Origin: Motiliproteus sp041586615
GTDB taxonomy: Bacteria > Pseudomonadota > Gammaproteobacteria > Pseudomonadales > Balneatricaceae
Assembly: GCA_041586615.1 (NCBI GenBank)
Contig: JBFGZS010000005.1
Location: forward strand, 1-64,000
DNA: 64,000 bases
Direction of reading: 5' to 3'
Each line of letters opens with the position of its first letter. The stretch's first letter is position 1. Below, in pieces: positions 50,337 to 59,378 of this stretch. The position numbers were made by a program, and so were the translations under genes. The notes beneath the pieces are model-generated. The model worked only from the letters and a program-made list of their open reading frames with translations. It was not told the origin of the DNA and made no database searches.

Positions 50337-51573
50337 AGCGCAGCGCCTCCACGGGCTGGGTTTGGGCCGCCTTATACGCCGGGTAAATCGTGGCAAGCAG
50401 ACTGATCATTAAAGAACTGATGCAGATTAATCCAACATCATCCCATTTAAGCTGAGAAGGCAGATAGCTAATGAAATACACATCGGCATTCAAAATCTGA
50501 AAATCGAACAGCTGCTCTACCCAGGCAATCAGGTCGGTAACGGTAAGCGCCAGGACAATACCCAGGCCAGTGCCCAGCAGTGTACCCACGACACCGATCA
50601 CGGCGCCCTGAATCATAAACGTGCGCATAATCGTGGCCGAACTGGCGCCCATCGTCCTCAGAATGGCAATATCGGCACGTTTGTCCGTTACCACCATCAC
50701 CAAGGTAGAGACAATATTAAATGCCGCCACCGCCACGATGATAAACAACAGCAGGCCAATCATTTTTTTCTCCATCTGAATCGCCTGAAACAGATTGCCA
50801 TGGGAGCGAGTCCAGTCTGACGCGCGGATATTGCTACCGACTTCGGCGGCAATCTGCCGCACCCGCCATGGGGCATCAAACAGATTAACAAACTGCAGTC
50901 GCAAGCCCTCGACACTGTCGCCCATGCGCTTAATCACGGCGGCATCGCGAATATGGATATATGCCATGGACGCATCGAGCTCTGCGCCCACCTTGAACAC
51001 CCCGACCAGCGTGAAGCGTTTTAGCCGTGGGAAAACACCCGCCACCGAAATCGAGGCTTCAGGCAAGACCAGGGTTACCTTATCGCCTATCGAAGCACCG
51101 AGGGAGCGCGCCAGAATATCGCCCAGAATAATCCCGTAGCGCCCCTCATCAAGATCCTCGATGCGCCCACTGACCATATGATTCTGGATAATCGATACCG
51201 ATTTTTCGAGTTCAGGGTCAATACCGTTCACCAGCGTGCCCCGCACCTGGCCACGTCCGGTCAGCATCCCTTGCGCGCTGATATAGGGCGCACTGGCCAG
51301 CACCTGCGGAAACTGCTTGAGCTGCAGTCTTAGGTCCTGCCAGTTGTGTAATTCGCCGCCATACTGACTCAGCGTCGCATGCGGCACCATACCCAGGATG
51401 CGCTGGCGTAACTCACGGTCAAAACCATTCATGACCGAAAGCACCAGGATCAGGACCGCAACCCCCAAGGTCAGTCCCGCCATGGAAACCATGGAGATAA
51501 ATGAGATAAAGTGGTTACTCCGCTTGGCGCCGGTGTACCGCAATCCGATAAAAAGTGATATAGGTCTGTACAT
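50329..51573 (-). CDS. lolC: Lipoprotein-releasing permease LolC/LolE
   Basis: 414 residues: an N-terminal helix YRPISLFIGLRYTGAKRSNH then FISFISMVSMAGLTLGVAVLIL, a large periplasmic domain (about 45-265), and three C-terminal helices with MGASSATIMRTFMIQGAVIG and the final YPAYKAAQTQPVEALRYE, typical of LolC. Only one permease gene is present here, next to lolD, whereas E. coli and Pseudomonas have separate LolC and LolE. Either a second copy lies elsewhere or this is a LolF-type protein that acts as a homodimer. Confidence 0.93.
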   Translation of the reverse strand: MYRPISLFIGLRYTGAKRSNHFISFISMVSMAGLTLGVAVLILVLSVMNGFDRELRQRILGMVPHATLSQYGGELHNWQDLRLQLKQFPQVLASAPYISAQGMLTGRGQVRGTLVNGIDPELEKSVSIIQNHMVSGRIEDLDEGRYGIILGDILARSLGASIGDKVTLVLPEASISVAGVFPRLKRFTLVGVFKVGAELDASMAYIHIRDAAVIKRMGDSVEGLRLQFVNLFDAPWRVRQIAAEVGSNIRASDWTRSHGNLFQAIQMEKKMIGLLLFIIVAVAAFNIVSTLVMVVTDKRADIAILRTMGASSATIMRTFMIQGAVIGVVGTLLGTGLGIVLALTVTDLIAWVEQLFDFQILNADVYFISYLPSQLKWDDVGLICISSLMISLLATIYPAYKAAQTQPVEALRYE

Positions 51574-51661
51574 GGTGAGGGATTAAAACATAAGACGGGA
51601 TACTGACCTAGAAAAATCACCTCCAATCCAGGCTATATTGCTGATCTAATAAGGATTCGCC

Positions 51662-52252
51662 ATGACAAACTGTTCGCCGAACCATGAACGCCGTCACTGT
51701 TTTCGCATCGAGGATCAAGCCCAGGTTGAGTACCGGGTTCTTGCTGACGAAAGCCCGATTCAAGGATTTGACGGCTTTCCCCCGCGCAGTGACTTCACAC
51801 TCCAATCCCGCCTACGCCAGATAGATCATGATCTTGAAAGCCTTTTTATTCGCCTCTCCGATCACGACAACGCACTCACTCAGATTTTGCGTCTCTTAAG
51901 CCGTAAGATCGATTGGGTTGCACAGGCCTTATCCGACAATACCGGACAGCCATTTTCTGACGAGCCTATCACCCTAAGCACCGACGGCCTGTCATTTTTC
52001 TGCCCTGAACCGCTGGCCATTGACAGTCTTCTGGCGCTACGCTTTCGACTCAGCGCCAGCGGGCTGGGGATTACGACCTGCGCCAGGGTCATCTATCAAC
52101 ACACAGAAGTAGCGGGTTCGAGGCGAACCGGCTGCCGCTTTATTGATCTTGGCACCCCGCAACAGGAACTCATTGGCCAGCACCTACTAAGCCGTGACGC
52201 AGAAAACAAACGGCGCTACCAGCAAGAGACCGGCGGTGAGCGGAACAGATGA
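51662..52252 (+). CDS. PilZ-domain protein with a helical insert
   Basis: 196 residues. The N-terminal HERRHCFRIEDQAQVEYRVL gives the RxxxR of PilZ (about 9-15), and the second motif is ITLSTDGLSFFCPEPLA near 100. The 75 residues between them are helical (SRLRQIDHDLESLFIRLSDH and onward), much longer than in simple PilZ domains, resembling tetrameric PilZ proteins of Xanthomonas type. Cyclic-di-GMP binding is likely if the motif holds; the usual D/NxSxxG is STDGLSF here, a partial match. It is a lone gene divergent from lolC. Confidence 0.82.
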   Translation: MTNCSPNHERRHCFRIEDQAQVEYRVLADESPIQGFDGFPPRSDFTLQSRLRQIDHDLESLFIRLSDHDNALTQILRLLSRKIDWVAQALSDNTGQPFSDEPITLSTDGLSFFCPEPLAIDSLLALRFRLSASGLGITTCARVIYQHTEVAGSRRTGCRFIDLGTPQQELIGQHLLSRDAENKRRYQQETGGERNR

Positions 52253-52425
52253 CCAGCAACAGGCCGACCTGCAACCATCGGCTTTACGCCTTGCCCACGG
52301 CCAGCATATAGGTTACACGCCATCAGCAAACGTAAAAGAGCCGACGGCGAGGCATGAAGGTGCAATGCACGGCTGGTTAACCACAGGATCGCTGTCTGAA
52401 CATTGTCCGAATATGCAGGAAGCCT

Positions 52426-52599
52426 ATGAGCCAACACTTTAATTGTACCCGCTGCACCCATTTTCGCCGCTCACCCACAGGCCCCCGCTGCCGCTTTCGC
52501 GGTGGCGTCCCAAGTGGCATTTGTAGCGTTTTCAAAAACAAGGAAACGCAAGAAAACCTCAAGCCCTGTGAGTCTGCGCTTTCCAGCCGAAAAGAGTAG
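52426..52599 (+). CDS. Small Cys-rich protein (57 residues), previously uncalled type
   Basis: ATG at 52426 has AGGA 6 bases upstream. The product starts MSQHFNCTRCTHFRRSPTGP and has Cys at 7, 10, 22, 33 and 48, with a C-x2-C knuckle followed by RCRFRGG and a basic middle. This looks like a small zinc-binding knuckle protein. Frame, ribosome site and cysteines together favour a real gene; no family was recognised. It lies alone between the PilZ gene and the glycerophosphodiesterase, 173 bases after the former. Confidence 0.5.
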   Translation: MSQHFNCTRCTHFRRSPTGPRCRFRGGVPSGICSVFKNKETQENLKPCESALSSRKE

Positions 52600-52645
52600 A
52601 CCGCCTGCGTTAGCAGTGCTTATTTGTATCGGTAGCCCATGCGCA

Positions 52646-53392
52646 CTATGCGCCAGAATTCCCGGCGCCGCTGGCGGTTATCATTTCGCCAATCGAATCG
52701 GTTTCGATCATACATGCGCCCCATTGCCGCCACCGACGCGCCAACGAATAATCAGAGATCTCGTATAACGCGACAGGCACACCGTTCAGATCAGGTTTAA
52801 CACCGAACGGCAAACGTTTGTAATTCATCAACAACAGCTCGGCGTCAAGCGCCTCGACTGTGCGGCTCATACGCTGCCCCCACTGACGAATAACAGGCGC
52901 TACCCGGGGGTAACCGCGCTGGCGAGCGCCCTGCAACACCAACAGCGAAAAACTGATGAGAACCACTTGCCCACTCAGTCCTTCCAACAAGGGCAACACC
53001 CTATCGAGCACCCCCGGGACGCCGAACGCGTTGATCGCAGAGTGTTTGATTTCCAGGTAAAGTGTGACATCGGGATGACGCCGTATAAAATCCAGTAGAT
53101 CGGCCAGCTCCAGCAACCGATTACCCTGAAAGCGAGTACCAAAACGCCCCGGCTCGAAGGCACTTAAACCACGTAGCTCTGCCAGGGTGGTTTCTTGTAC
53201 GAGACCGGGCACACCACAGAGCCGCGACAGGCTTTCATCGTGAAAAACCACCGGAAAACCATCACGGCTCAGCTGCATATCACACTCGATATTCAGCGCC
53301 CCTGCCTCTATCGCCTTGGCGAACCCCAGCAGGGTATTTTCCGGATAATGTGCGGGATAGCCTCGATGGGCAATCCAGTGACCTGCGTCCAT
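52646..53392 (-). CDS. ugpQ: Glycerophosphodiester phosphodiesterase
   Basis: 248 residues from the ATG at 53392 with GGAGG five bases upstream; a GTG at 53404 would add four residues and overlap the ribosome site. Motifs are WIAHRGYPAHYPENTLLGF (catalytic His and Glu), ALNIECDMQLSRDGFPVVFHDE (Glu/Asp metal ligands and second His) and LYLEIKHS. It releases glycerol-3-phosphate from glycerophosphodiesters in the cytosol. The size fits the UgpQ type without a signal peptide. No glycerol transport genes are near. Confidence 0.92.
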   Translation of the reverse strand: MDAGHWIAHRGYPAHYPENTLLGFAKAIEAGALNIECDMQLSRDGFPVVFHDESLSRLCGVPGLVQETTLAELRGLSAFEPGRFGTRFQGNRLLELADLLDFIRRHPDVTLYLEIKHSAINAFGVPGVLDRVLPLLEGLSGQVVLISFSLLVLQGARQRGYPRVAPVIRQWGQRMSRTVEALDAELLLMNYKRLPFGVKPDLNGVPVALYEISDYSLARRWRQWGACMIETDSIGEMITASGAGNSGA

Positions 53393-53419
53393 GACCGCCT
53401 CCACGACTAAACGACCTTA

Positions 53420-53442
53420 TTATTAGCCCGGCGGGTTAATAA
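53420..53442. repeat. Intergenic palindrome TTATTAGCCC-GGC-GGGTTAATAA
   Basis: 10-bp arms with one G-T pair around the loop GGC, in the 54-base gap after the diguanylate-cyclase relic and before ugpQ. The central TTAxCCCGGCGGGTTAA is nearly the same as at 17960-17978. Confidence 0.75.
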
Positions 53443-53446
53443 CAAC

Positions 53447-55119
53447 TCAAGTCGGATCAATAACATGCAACGATGGCTTGTCGGTGCGATGACGGCCAAT
53501 CGTCGGGCCAACCCCTTGCTTGACCAGGTAGGCTTCAAAGTCACCAAGCGTCAACGGGCGACTGTAATAATAGCCCTGATAGATATCACAGCCATTTCCC
53601 GCAAGAAATGCCTGCTCCTCTTCGGTCTCGACACCCTCAGCGACAACAGCGAGGTTAAGACTTTTCGCCATAGCGATAATAGTCGTACAGATTGCCGCAT
53701 CCTGCGCATCGCGGTGTACATCCTGGACGAAAGAGCGATCAATTTTCAGGATATCCAACGGCAACCGTTTCAGGTAGGCCAGTGACGAATAGCCGGTACC
53801 GAAGTCATCGATGGAAAAACGCACCCCTAAGTCGCGTATTCGCTCCATCTTTTCGATGGTGTATTCCACATCCTGAATCAACATGCCTTCCGTCACTTCC
53901 AGATCGAGGTGCCTTGGATCGATCCCGGTCTCATCGAGAACCCGCTCAACGATGGCCACAAAGTCCGGTTGACGGAATTGTTTCGGGCTGACATTAACGG
54001 CCAGGTGATCCAAGCGCACGCCGGCGACCTCCCAGCGTCGAATTTGCTCGCAGGCGGTACGCAACACCCATTCACCGATCTCCAGGATCAAACCGGTATC
54101 TTCGGCCACCGGAATAAACAGCACCGGCGACACCACGCCATGCTCGGGATGCCCCCATCGGATCAGTACCTCGGCACCGATCACCGAGCCGTCGGCAAGC
54201 ACCTGCGGCTGGTAATGTAACGCGAGTTCATTACGGTTAAGCGCGTGACGCAGGTCCTTTTCCAGGGTTAACCGATGACTGGCTGCAACCTGCATACTGG
54301 GTTTATAGAATCACGCCGTATTACGCCCCTCTTTCTTAGCCTGGTACATCGCCGTATCGGCATGCTTGAGCAGATCATCAACATCCTCGCCTGCCGTCGG
54401 AAACAGCACAATGCCGATACTTGGCGTCAAGTGAAATTCATGCTCACCCAGGAAATAGAACTGCGACAACGCCCAACGGACCTTGTCGGCCACGGCATAG
54501 GCATGGTTGGCCGCCTCATCTTCGCCACCATCCAGAGCCGGAAGAATAATAACGAACTCATCACCTCCCAGGCGCGCAACGGTATCTTGCGCCCGCAATA
54601 GCGTTTTCAATCGGTCAGCCACCTGCTTCAGGAGCAGATCACCGACACTGTGACCCAGCGCATCATTCAGTCGCTTAAACTGGTCCAAATCGATAAAGAG
54701 CACGGCGCCATGCAATTGGCGACGATTCGCAGAGATTCCGGCACACCGGCCTGCGCAAAGGAATAGAACGCCACGCCCTGTATCCGCTGAGTCCAAACTT
54801 CGGTTCTGGAAAGGAGATCCACGCTTTGCTGTATAAATTGCTCGACCGACGTGCCGCCGTGCGAAAGCCGTAACAAACGGGAAACCAGCTCCTCTTCGGC
54901 AGTCCCGCGCGCAATCAAGGACTGCTGGCGCTTCTGATCCGTCAGGTCCAGAAAAGCGCCCACATAGTGGCTTATTTTTCCTGATTTGGATTTAACCGCA
55001 TTGATCGACAGCCATTCGGCGTATAATTCGCCATTTTTACGCCGATTCCAGATCTCACCTTGCCAATACCCCTGCCGTTCAATGGCAGCCCAGATAGCCT
55101 CATAAAACGCCTGAGTCAC
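53447..55119 (-). pseudogene. PAS-GGDEF-EAL cyclic-di-GMP gene, broken in three ways
   Basis: Read from 55119: a PAS/PAC module (GYWQGEIWNRRKNGELYAEW, then AFLDLTDQKRQQ) lacking its own N-terminus. A short GAF-like start follows, then the frame is lost near 54720-54740, where the text jumps straight into the middle of a GGDEF domain (GAVLFIDLDQFKRLNDALGH, then ARLGGDEFVI). After GRNTA an in-frame TGA at 54311-54313 stands where CGA is expected, and the EAL domain continues in the same frame (GAEVLIRWGHPEHG, FSIDDFGTGYSSLAYLKRL, VVAEGVETEEEQ). So a 5' truncation, an out-of-frame deletion and a nonsense change coexist. GGDEF and EAL catalytic motifs remain, so decay is recent. No standalone EAL start with a ribosome site is seen. 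Confidence 0.88.
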
Positions 55120-55221
55120 TATACCCTAGCTCAACGAGACAATAGGAATTGCGCTGGCGTGGCGAAAGACGCGCGCACCAAGAAACGACTGGAGCAGACG
55201 CGTTTAGAGTCAATGTTCGGA

Positions 55222-57459
55222 TTAATTAACCTGTTGCTTTTCCCAGAGTTGCAGCGCAGCCGCACGTAACTGCTTATCGACAGCCCGTTTCCCCATCAAA
55301 CCTGTGGCGCGCTGTACGTCGGTAATGCTGCGCCCTTGCAGCAGACTCATAATGAGAAGCGTCACCGATAAGGGTTCAAGACCGTCAAGGTCACCGCGCG
55401 CTGACCGCGCGATTAGCCAGCGCCCTAGCGCTGGACGGCAATAATCAAGCCCTCGATTGCCGACAACAAAACTCTCCACATCGACGGCATCCTGATGAGA
55501 TTCTTGGCCACAACCGTGGATAGGACCGGCTGGCAACATATGATCTATTGGCAACATAGGACCGGCTTGAAACAACGGCCGGCCTCGACAGATTTGCAGC
55601 ACAAGCGCCGGGTCTAATTCCCGCAACATGCCCAATAGCCAGAGGGGCAACTGATCGGAGAAGCGCTGCACCATCGCGCTAACCTGCTGCTTAGCGCGTT
55701 CGGAGACCCCACGCGCAACAAACACCGAGTGATGACCGCTGGCGGCGTCCCGCGAGGCCCCCAACTGCACAGCGTCATAACCATTTGCCGACCAAAAACG
55801 GACCAATTCAGCAGTCGCGCCAAAACTGGAACCCACAATATCAACGCCGCGCTTGGCCGCATCCGTCGCCACCTCGGACAACAGTCTCTGCCCCACCCCG
55901 TTTCGTTCAATTGCTGGATGAACAGCGATGCGCACGATCCGAAGATATCGACGCTCAGGCGCCTCACGCCAGCCGCCATGCGCCGCCAAAGATTGCGCCA
56001 TTAAATGCCCTTTTACCCGGCGCTTCCCCAGCCAAATATCATGCGCCACGGCTCGATCAAACCCACCCTCGGCTACCGCCAGCACAACACCCAGCACCGC
56101 GCCCGACGCTGTGGCCAGCCAAATTTCAAAATCCGGGTGGTTGAGCATGGTTTTCAGATCCGTAGGCGTCGTCTGATAGTGGGCTTGCACCAGCAAGCTG
56201 AATAACGGCCGTAATAAACGAGGTTGGTCCACCAATTGAGCAGGAGGCATTCGCTTGATGCGAAAACCCGTCGCGAAGGCGCGCTTAACCTGTTCGGCAT
56301 TACCAGGTTCGGCATCCAGCAGTAGCGCCTTGAACACCCAGCGCTCCAGGGGACAGTTATCGGCCCAACGAACGGCTTGGCGCAAATGCACGCCTCGCCA
56401 GTGTGGCGCCTTTGTATCGAGGTGTGCTCGAAAACGCACGGCAAAACCCCGCCCAGCGCCTTCGTAGCCATGCAGCGTCGAAGAAAAAACAATCCGCGCA
56501 TAACGGGCAAGCAACAACGCCAGCATCGGCCCAGGAATGGCTGCCGCTTCATCCACCAACAAGAGATCGCAAGGGGCGGCGTGACGAATCAACTCGTCGG
56601 GGGCAATAAACCGAATTTCACCGTCGGGAAGGGTCAAGCAGTTAGCCTGACCCTGGGCATGGGGGAGCCATTTCCGTGCATGGTAAAACACCGAAGCCAC
56701 GGAACTGACCCGCGGTGCGGTCACCAAAATCCGCCGCGGCCGCTCGTTGAGCAATCGCGCGGCCGCAATACCCAAGGCTGAACTTTTACCTCGCCCCCGG
56801 TCTGCAGTCATCACCAACGGTCGATGCCGATGACCACCGGCTACTTTTTCGATCAATCGGACCGCATCGGCCTGGTCTTCTGTGATGCACTGCGCAGATA
56901 GGTTCTGTTGATCGCCCGCATCTAAAGCGGCCGAGTGCGCGTCAACATTATCGGTGTTAACCGATTCTGCCGAGGGGACAGCGCCATCCAGCACCGGCAG
57001 CGGCTGCCCTTCGTGTATCTGCAGCACCGCGTTATCGTCATTAATACAGCGGTAAATCCAGCGTTCAAACACGCCCGCTTGATCGCTTCCCCAAACCGAA
57101 GGCATGCCAAACATCACGAGCAAGCCCCCGCCGCGCAATGTCCCGCTGGCAATGCCCAGCACATCCGGCTCGAGTCCGTTGCTAAGATCCAGAGCCAGCA
57201 GATCACACTCGCCGCCGAGCAGCATGCGCGGGCGTTCAACAGACCGCTGCTGAAATCCGGCGACCTCCTTATCACTCAACAACCAGCAACGGCCATTTGC
57301 AAACTGATCGGCCAACAGGACCAACCCCTCCAGCACCCAGGCCATGTTGCCGTGCATCACAAGCAGGCGCCGATGATGGAGGCCGGAAGCCTGGGTCGCT
57401 AGCGTTAACAACCATGGCGCTAAGGCATTCTTGGTCGAGCAGTTACGGCTGTCTTTCAT
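55222..57459 (-). CDS. tmcA: tRNA(Met) cytidine acetyltransferase TmcA
   Basis: 745 residues. The N-terminal DUF1726-type region is followed by the helicase-like ATPase with Walker A TADRGRGKSSALGIAAA near 218 and Walker B LLLVDEAAAIPGPMLA. A GNAT acetyltransferase domain follows (RYLRIVRIAVHPAIERNGVGQRLL), then a C-terminal tRNA-binding part. It acetylates the wobble C34 of elongator tRNA(Met) using acetyl-CoA and ATP. It follows the cyclic-di-GMP relic in the same direction with a 100-base gap. The length matches the family (about 670-750). Confidence 0.93.
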   Translation of the reverse strand: MKDSRNCSTKNALAPWLLTLATQASGLHHRRLLVMHGNMAWVLEGLVLLADQFANGRCWLLSDKEVAGFQQRSVERPRMLLGGECDLLALDLSNGLEPDVLGIASGTLRGGGLLVMFGMPSVWGSDQAGVFERWIYRCINDDNAVLQIHEGQPLPVLDGAVPSAESVNTDNVDAHSAALDAGDQQNLSAQCITEDQADAVRLIEKVAGGHRHRPLVMTADRGRGKSSALGIAAARLLNERPRRILVTAPRVSSVASVFYHARKWLPHAQGQANCLTLPDGEIRFIAPDELIRHAAPCDLLLVDEAAAIPGPMLALLLARYARIVFSSTLHGYEGAGRGFAVRFRAHLDTKAPHWRGVHLRQAVRWADNCPLERWVFKALLLDAEPGNAEQVKRAFATGFRIKRMPPAQLVDQPRLLRPLFSLLVQAHYQTTPTDLKTMLNHPDFEIWLATASGAVLGVVLAVAEGGFDRAVAHDIWLGKRRVKGHLMAQSLAAHGGWREAPERRYLRIVRIAVHPAIERNGVGQRLLSEVATDAAKRGVDIVGSSFGATAELVRFWSANGYDAVQLGASRDAASGHHSVFVARGVSERAKQQVSAMVQRFSDQLPLWLLGMLRELDPALVLQICRGRPLFQAGPMLPIDHMLPAGPIHGCGQESHQDAVDVESFVVGNRGLDYCRPALGRWLIARSARGDLDGLEPLSVTLLIMSLLQGRSITDVQRATGLMGKRAVDKQLRAAALQLWEKQQVN

Positions 57460-57485
57460 TCGGTATCGGTCACTTATCCGGGCGA

Positions 57486-58211
57486 TCAGGGCTTGATAAC
57501 GTAGCTGATTTCCACGCGCGCATGCACTTCAATATCGCCACCATCAATTGGCGGCGCCGTGCTGGCCGCGGACATCACAGACATATCCAGACCGCGGGAT
57601 TGCTTAAGCAGAGGGGCGGGGTTTGTACCATCGACGCGCAGCAGGGCAATGGAAACCAACGTAACATCGGCAGCCTGAGCAGCCGCCTGCGCCGAGGCTA
57701 TCGCTCGCTGGGTTGCTAGCGCGATGGCGCTGTTGTGGGCATCTTCAGGCTCAGATAACATAAATCTCAAGGCACTCAACTGATTGGCGCCAACCTGCAT
57801 CGCTTCATGAATCCAAGGCCCCACCTGTGCCACGCGGGTGCTGCTAACGCGAAAACTATGCCTGGCCCGGTAACTGACGATTTTCGGGGTCCATTCGGGT
57901 GAAACTTGTCGTGGCCGCGGCTCCCACACCGGCTCCACCGTCAAACGCGTCGTCTGCAGCTCCTCACCTGTGACACCTTCACGTAACAAGCGCGAACGCA
58001 CACGCGCCATCCTATCGCTGTTATCCGCCAGTGCCAGCGCGGCTGTTTGAGCGACGACATCCACACCAATCTCAAATTCAACCTTATCCGCAGGCTGATA
58101 AATGGTGGCTTCGCCGCGGACCGAGAGCTCCCCAAGCGGTATTTCAGCGGCCGATGCTCCCCCCCACACCAATACCCCTGCCGTTAGCCATATAAAAAAA
58201 CGTCTCTTCAT
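57486..58211 (-). CDS. SIMPL-domain (DUF541) periplasmic protein
   Basis: 241 residues. The signal peptide RRFFIWLTAGVLVWGGASA is cut near 22. The mature part is the SIMPL fold: LSVRGEATIYQPADKVEFEI and GEELQTTRLTVEPVWE, SYRARHSFRVSSTRVAQVG, and the end EVHARVEISYVIKP. Family members are oxidative-stress-linked or unknown; the best studied, E. coli YggE, lowers reactive oxygen. The gap of 26 bases to tmcA suggests co-transcription with it, a pairing that is not functional as far as I know. Confidence 0.88.
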   Translation of the reverse strand: MKRRFFIWLTAGVLVWGGASAAEIPLGELSVRGEATIYQPADKVEFEIGVDVVAQTAALALADNSDRMARVRSRLLREGVTGEELQTTRLTVEPVWEPRPRQVSPEWTPKIVSYRARHSFRVSSTRVAQVGPWIHEAMQVGANQLSALRFMLSEPEDAHNSAIALATQRAIASAQAAAQAADVTLVSIALLRVDGTNPAPLLKQSRGLDMSVMSAASTAPPIDGGDIEVHARVEISYVIKP

Positions 58212-58302
58212 GCTTCTCTCCGGATTTTAGTGACGCGCGCGCAACGCGCTCGCAAGTGTAGAACATCGCGCGGCATCGTTCATCCGTTGCTGTCGATGAG
58301 CA

Positions 58303-58351
58303 ATGTGCGATGTGCAATGTGCAATGTGCAATGTGCGGTGAGCGGTGAGCG
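58303..58351. repeat. Heptamer tandem repeat (ATGTGCA/ATGTGCG/GTGAGCG)
   Basis: Seven units of 7 bases in perfect register: ATGTGCG, ATGTGCA three times, ATGTGCG, then GTGAGCG twice. It lies about 100 bases upstream of the substrate-binding protein start, in its promoter region, and could vary in length by slippage. Confidence 0.9.
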
Positions 58352-58451
58352 GTCTTTAGGAAAAAGTCTTAAATCTCGCCTTGCACAACTTGAATGCCGC
58401 TGGGAAGGCTTTAAAATAACCGCCCTCTCTTTGAATTCGGTATAATCCACC

Positions 58452-59303
58452 ATGCTTCGTGTTCTCATTGCATCCTGCCTGCTGATACTTTCTCTCGGCA
58501 GCCAGGCACAGACCTTTACGTTCACCGCCATTCCCGACCAGGATGAAACACAGCTCAAAACCCGTTTCGGAAAAATAGCCGAGTACCTGTCAAGCGCGCT
58601 TGGCGTGCCGGTTAACTATATACCGGTTAAGTCCTACGCCGCTGCCGTGTCGGCATTTCGTAACAACCAGGTCCAGCTAGCTTGGTTCGGCGGCCTGTCC
58701 GGGGTACAAGCCCGGATGCGCGTACCGGGTTCCGAAGCGATTGCTCAAGGTTATGAGGACCAGTTTTTTAAAACCTACTTCATCGCCAATGTTGCCAGCG
58801 GTCTCAAGCCGATGCAAAAGCCTGACGCATCGCTGGCGGGTAAAGCGTTTACGTTTGGCTCCAAAGGCTCGACTTCCGGCCGCCTTATGCCGGAATTTTA
58901 CCTGAGGCAAACCTTCGAAAAATCACCAGAACAGGTATTTTCCCGCGTGGGTTTCAGCGGCGATCACACAAGAACGATCGCACTGGTCCAGTCCGGCACA
59001 TACGATCTTGGCGCCGTCAATTACAAAGTATGGGAGCGCGAACTGGCAGCGGGGAACGTGCAGGGCGATCGCGTCACAGTAATCTGGGAAACACCGACCT
59101 ATCCCGATTATCAATGGTCTATCCGGGGTGACGTCGACAACGCCTGGGGAGCCGGTTTCAAACACCGCGTTCAGCAGGCCTTACTGGCCATTGAAGACCC
59201 TCTATTACTAAACGCCTTTCCTCGCAGCCGCTTTATACCCGCCAGCAACGGCGATTTTACGCCGGTTGAAAACGTTGCACGCGCTATCGGACTCATCGAT
59301 TAA
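58452..59303 (+). CDS. PhnD-like ABC substrate-binding protein (putative selenate type)
   Basis: 283 residues. Signal peptide LRVLIASCLLILSLGSQA. The PhnD fold shows FTAIPDQDETQLKTRFGKIA, YIPVKSYAAAVSAFRNNQVQ and LAWFGGLSGVQARMRV, with the ligand loop GKAFTFGSKGSTSGRLMPEF. The sequence resembles proteins annotated as putative selenate ABC transporter binding proteins more than phosphonate PhnD. Anion binding through the Ser/Thr loop is likely; the actual ligand is unproven. It is first of a three-gene ABC unit, followed by a 16-bp hairpin. The start ATG at 58452 lies 22 bases after the heptamer region ends. Confidence 0.88.
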   Translation: MLRVLIASCLLILSLGSQAQTFTFTAIPDQDETQLKTRFGKIAEYLSSALGVPVNYIPVKSYAAAVSAFRNNQVQLAWFGGLSGVQARMRVPGSEAIAQGYEDQFFKTYFIANVASGLKPMQKPDASLAGKAFTFGSKGSTSGRLMPEFYLRQTFEKSPEQVFSRVGFSGDHTRTIALVQSGTYDLGAVNYKVWERELAAGNVQGDRVTVIWETPTYPDYQWSIRGDVDNAWGAGFKHRVQQALLAIEDPLLLNAFPRSRFIPASNGDFTPVENVARAIGLID

Positions 59304-59318
59304 GCACGTTCTAGCCAC

Positions 59319-59356
59319 CCTATCAGACGGCCGGGTACAAGCCCGGCCGTCTGATA
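59319..59356 (+). promoter_or_regulatory. 16-bp perfect intercistronic hairpin after the binding-protein gene
   Basis: CTATCAGACGGCCGGG (59319-59334) pairs without a mismatch to CCCGGCCGTCTGATAG (59341-59356) across a 6-nt loop. No T run follows. It lies 16 bases after the binding-protein stop and before the ATPase gene. Such structures are known in sugar ABC operons, where they raise binding protein output over the membrane parts. Confidence 0.7.
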
Positions 59357-59378
59357 GGCAACTCGACCCCATACCGCT

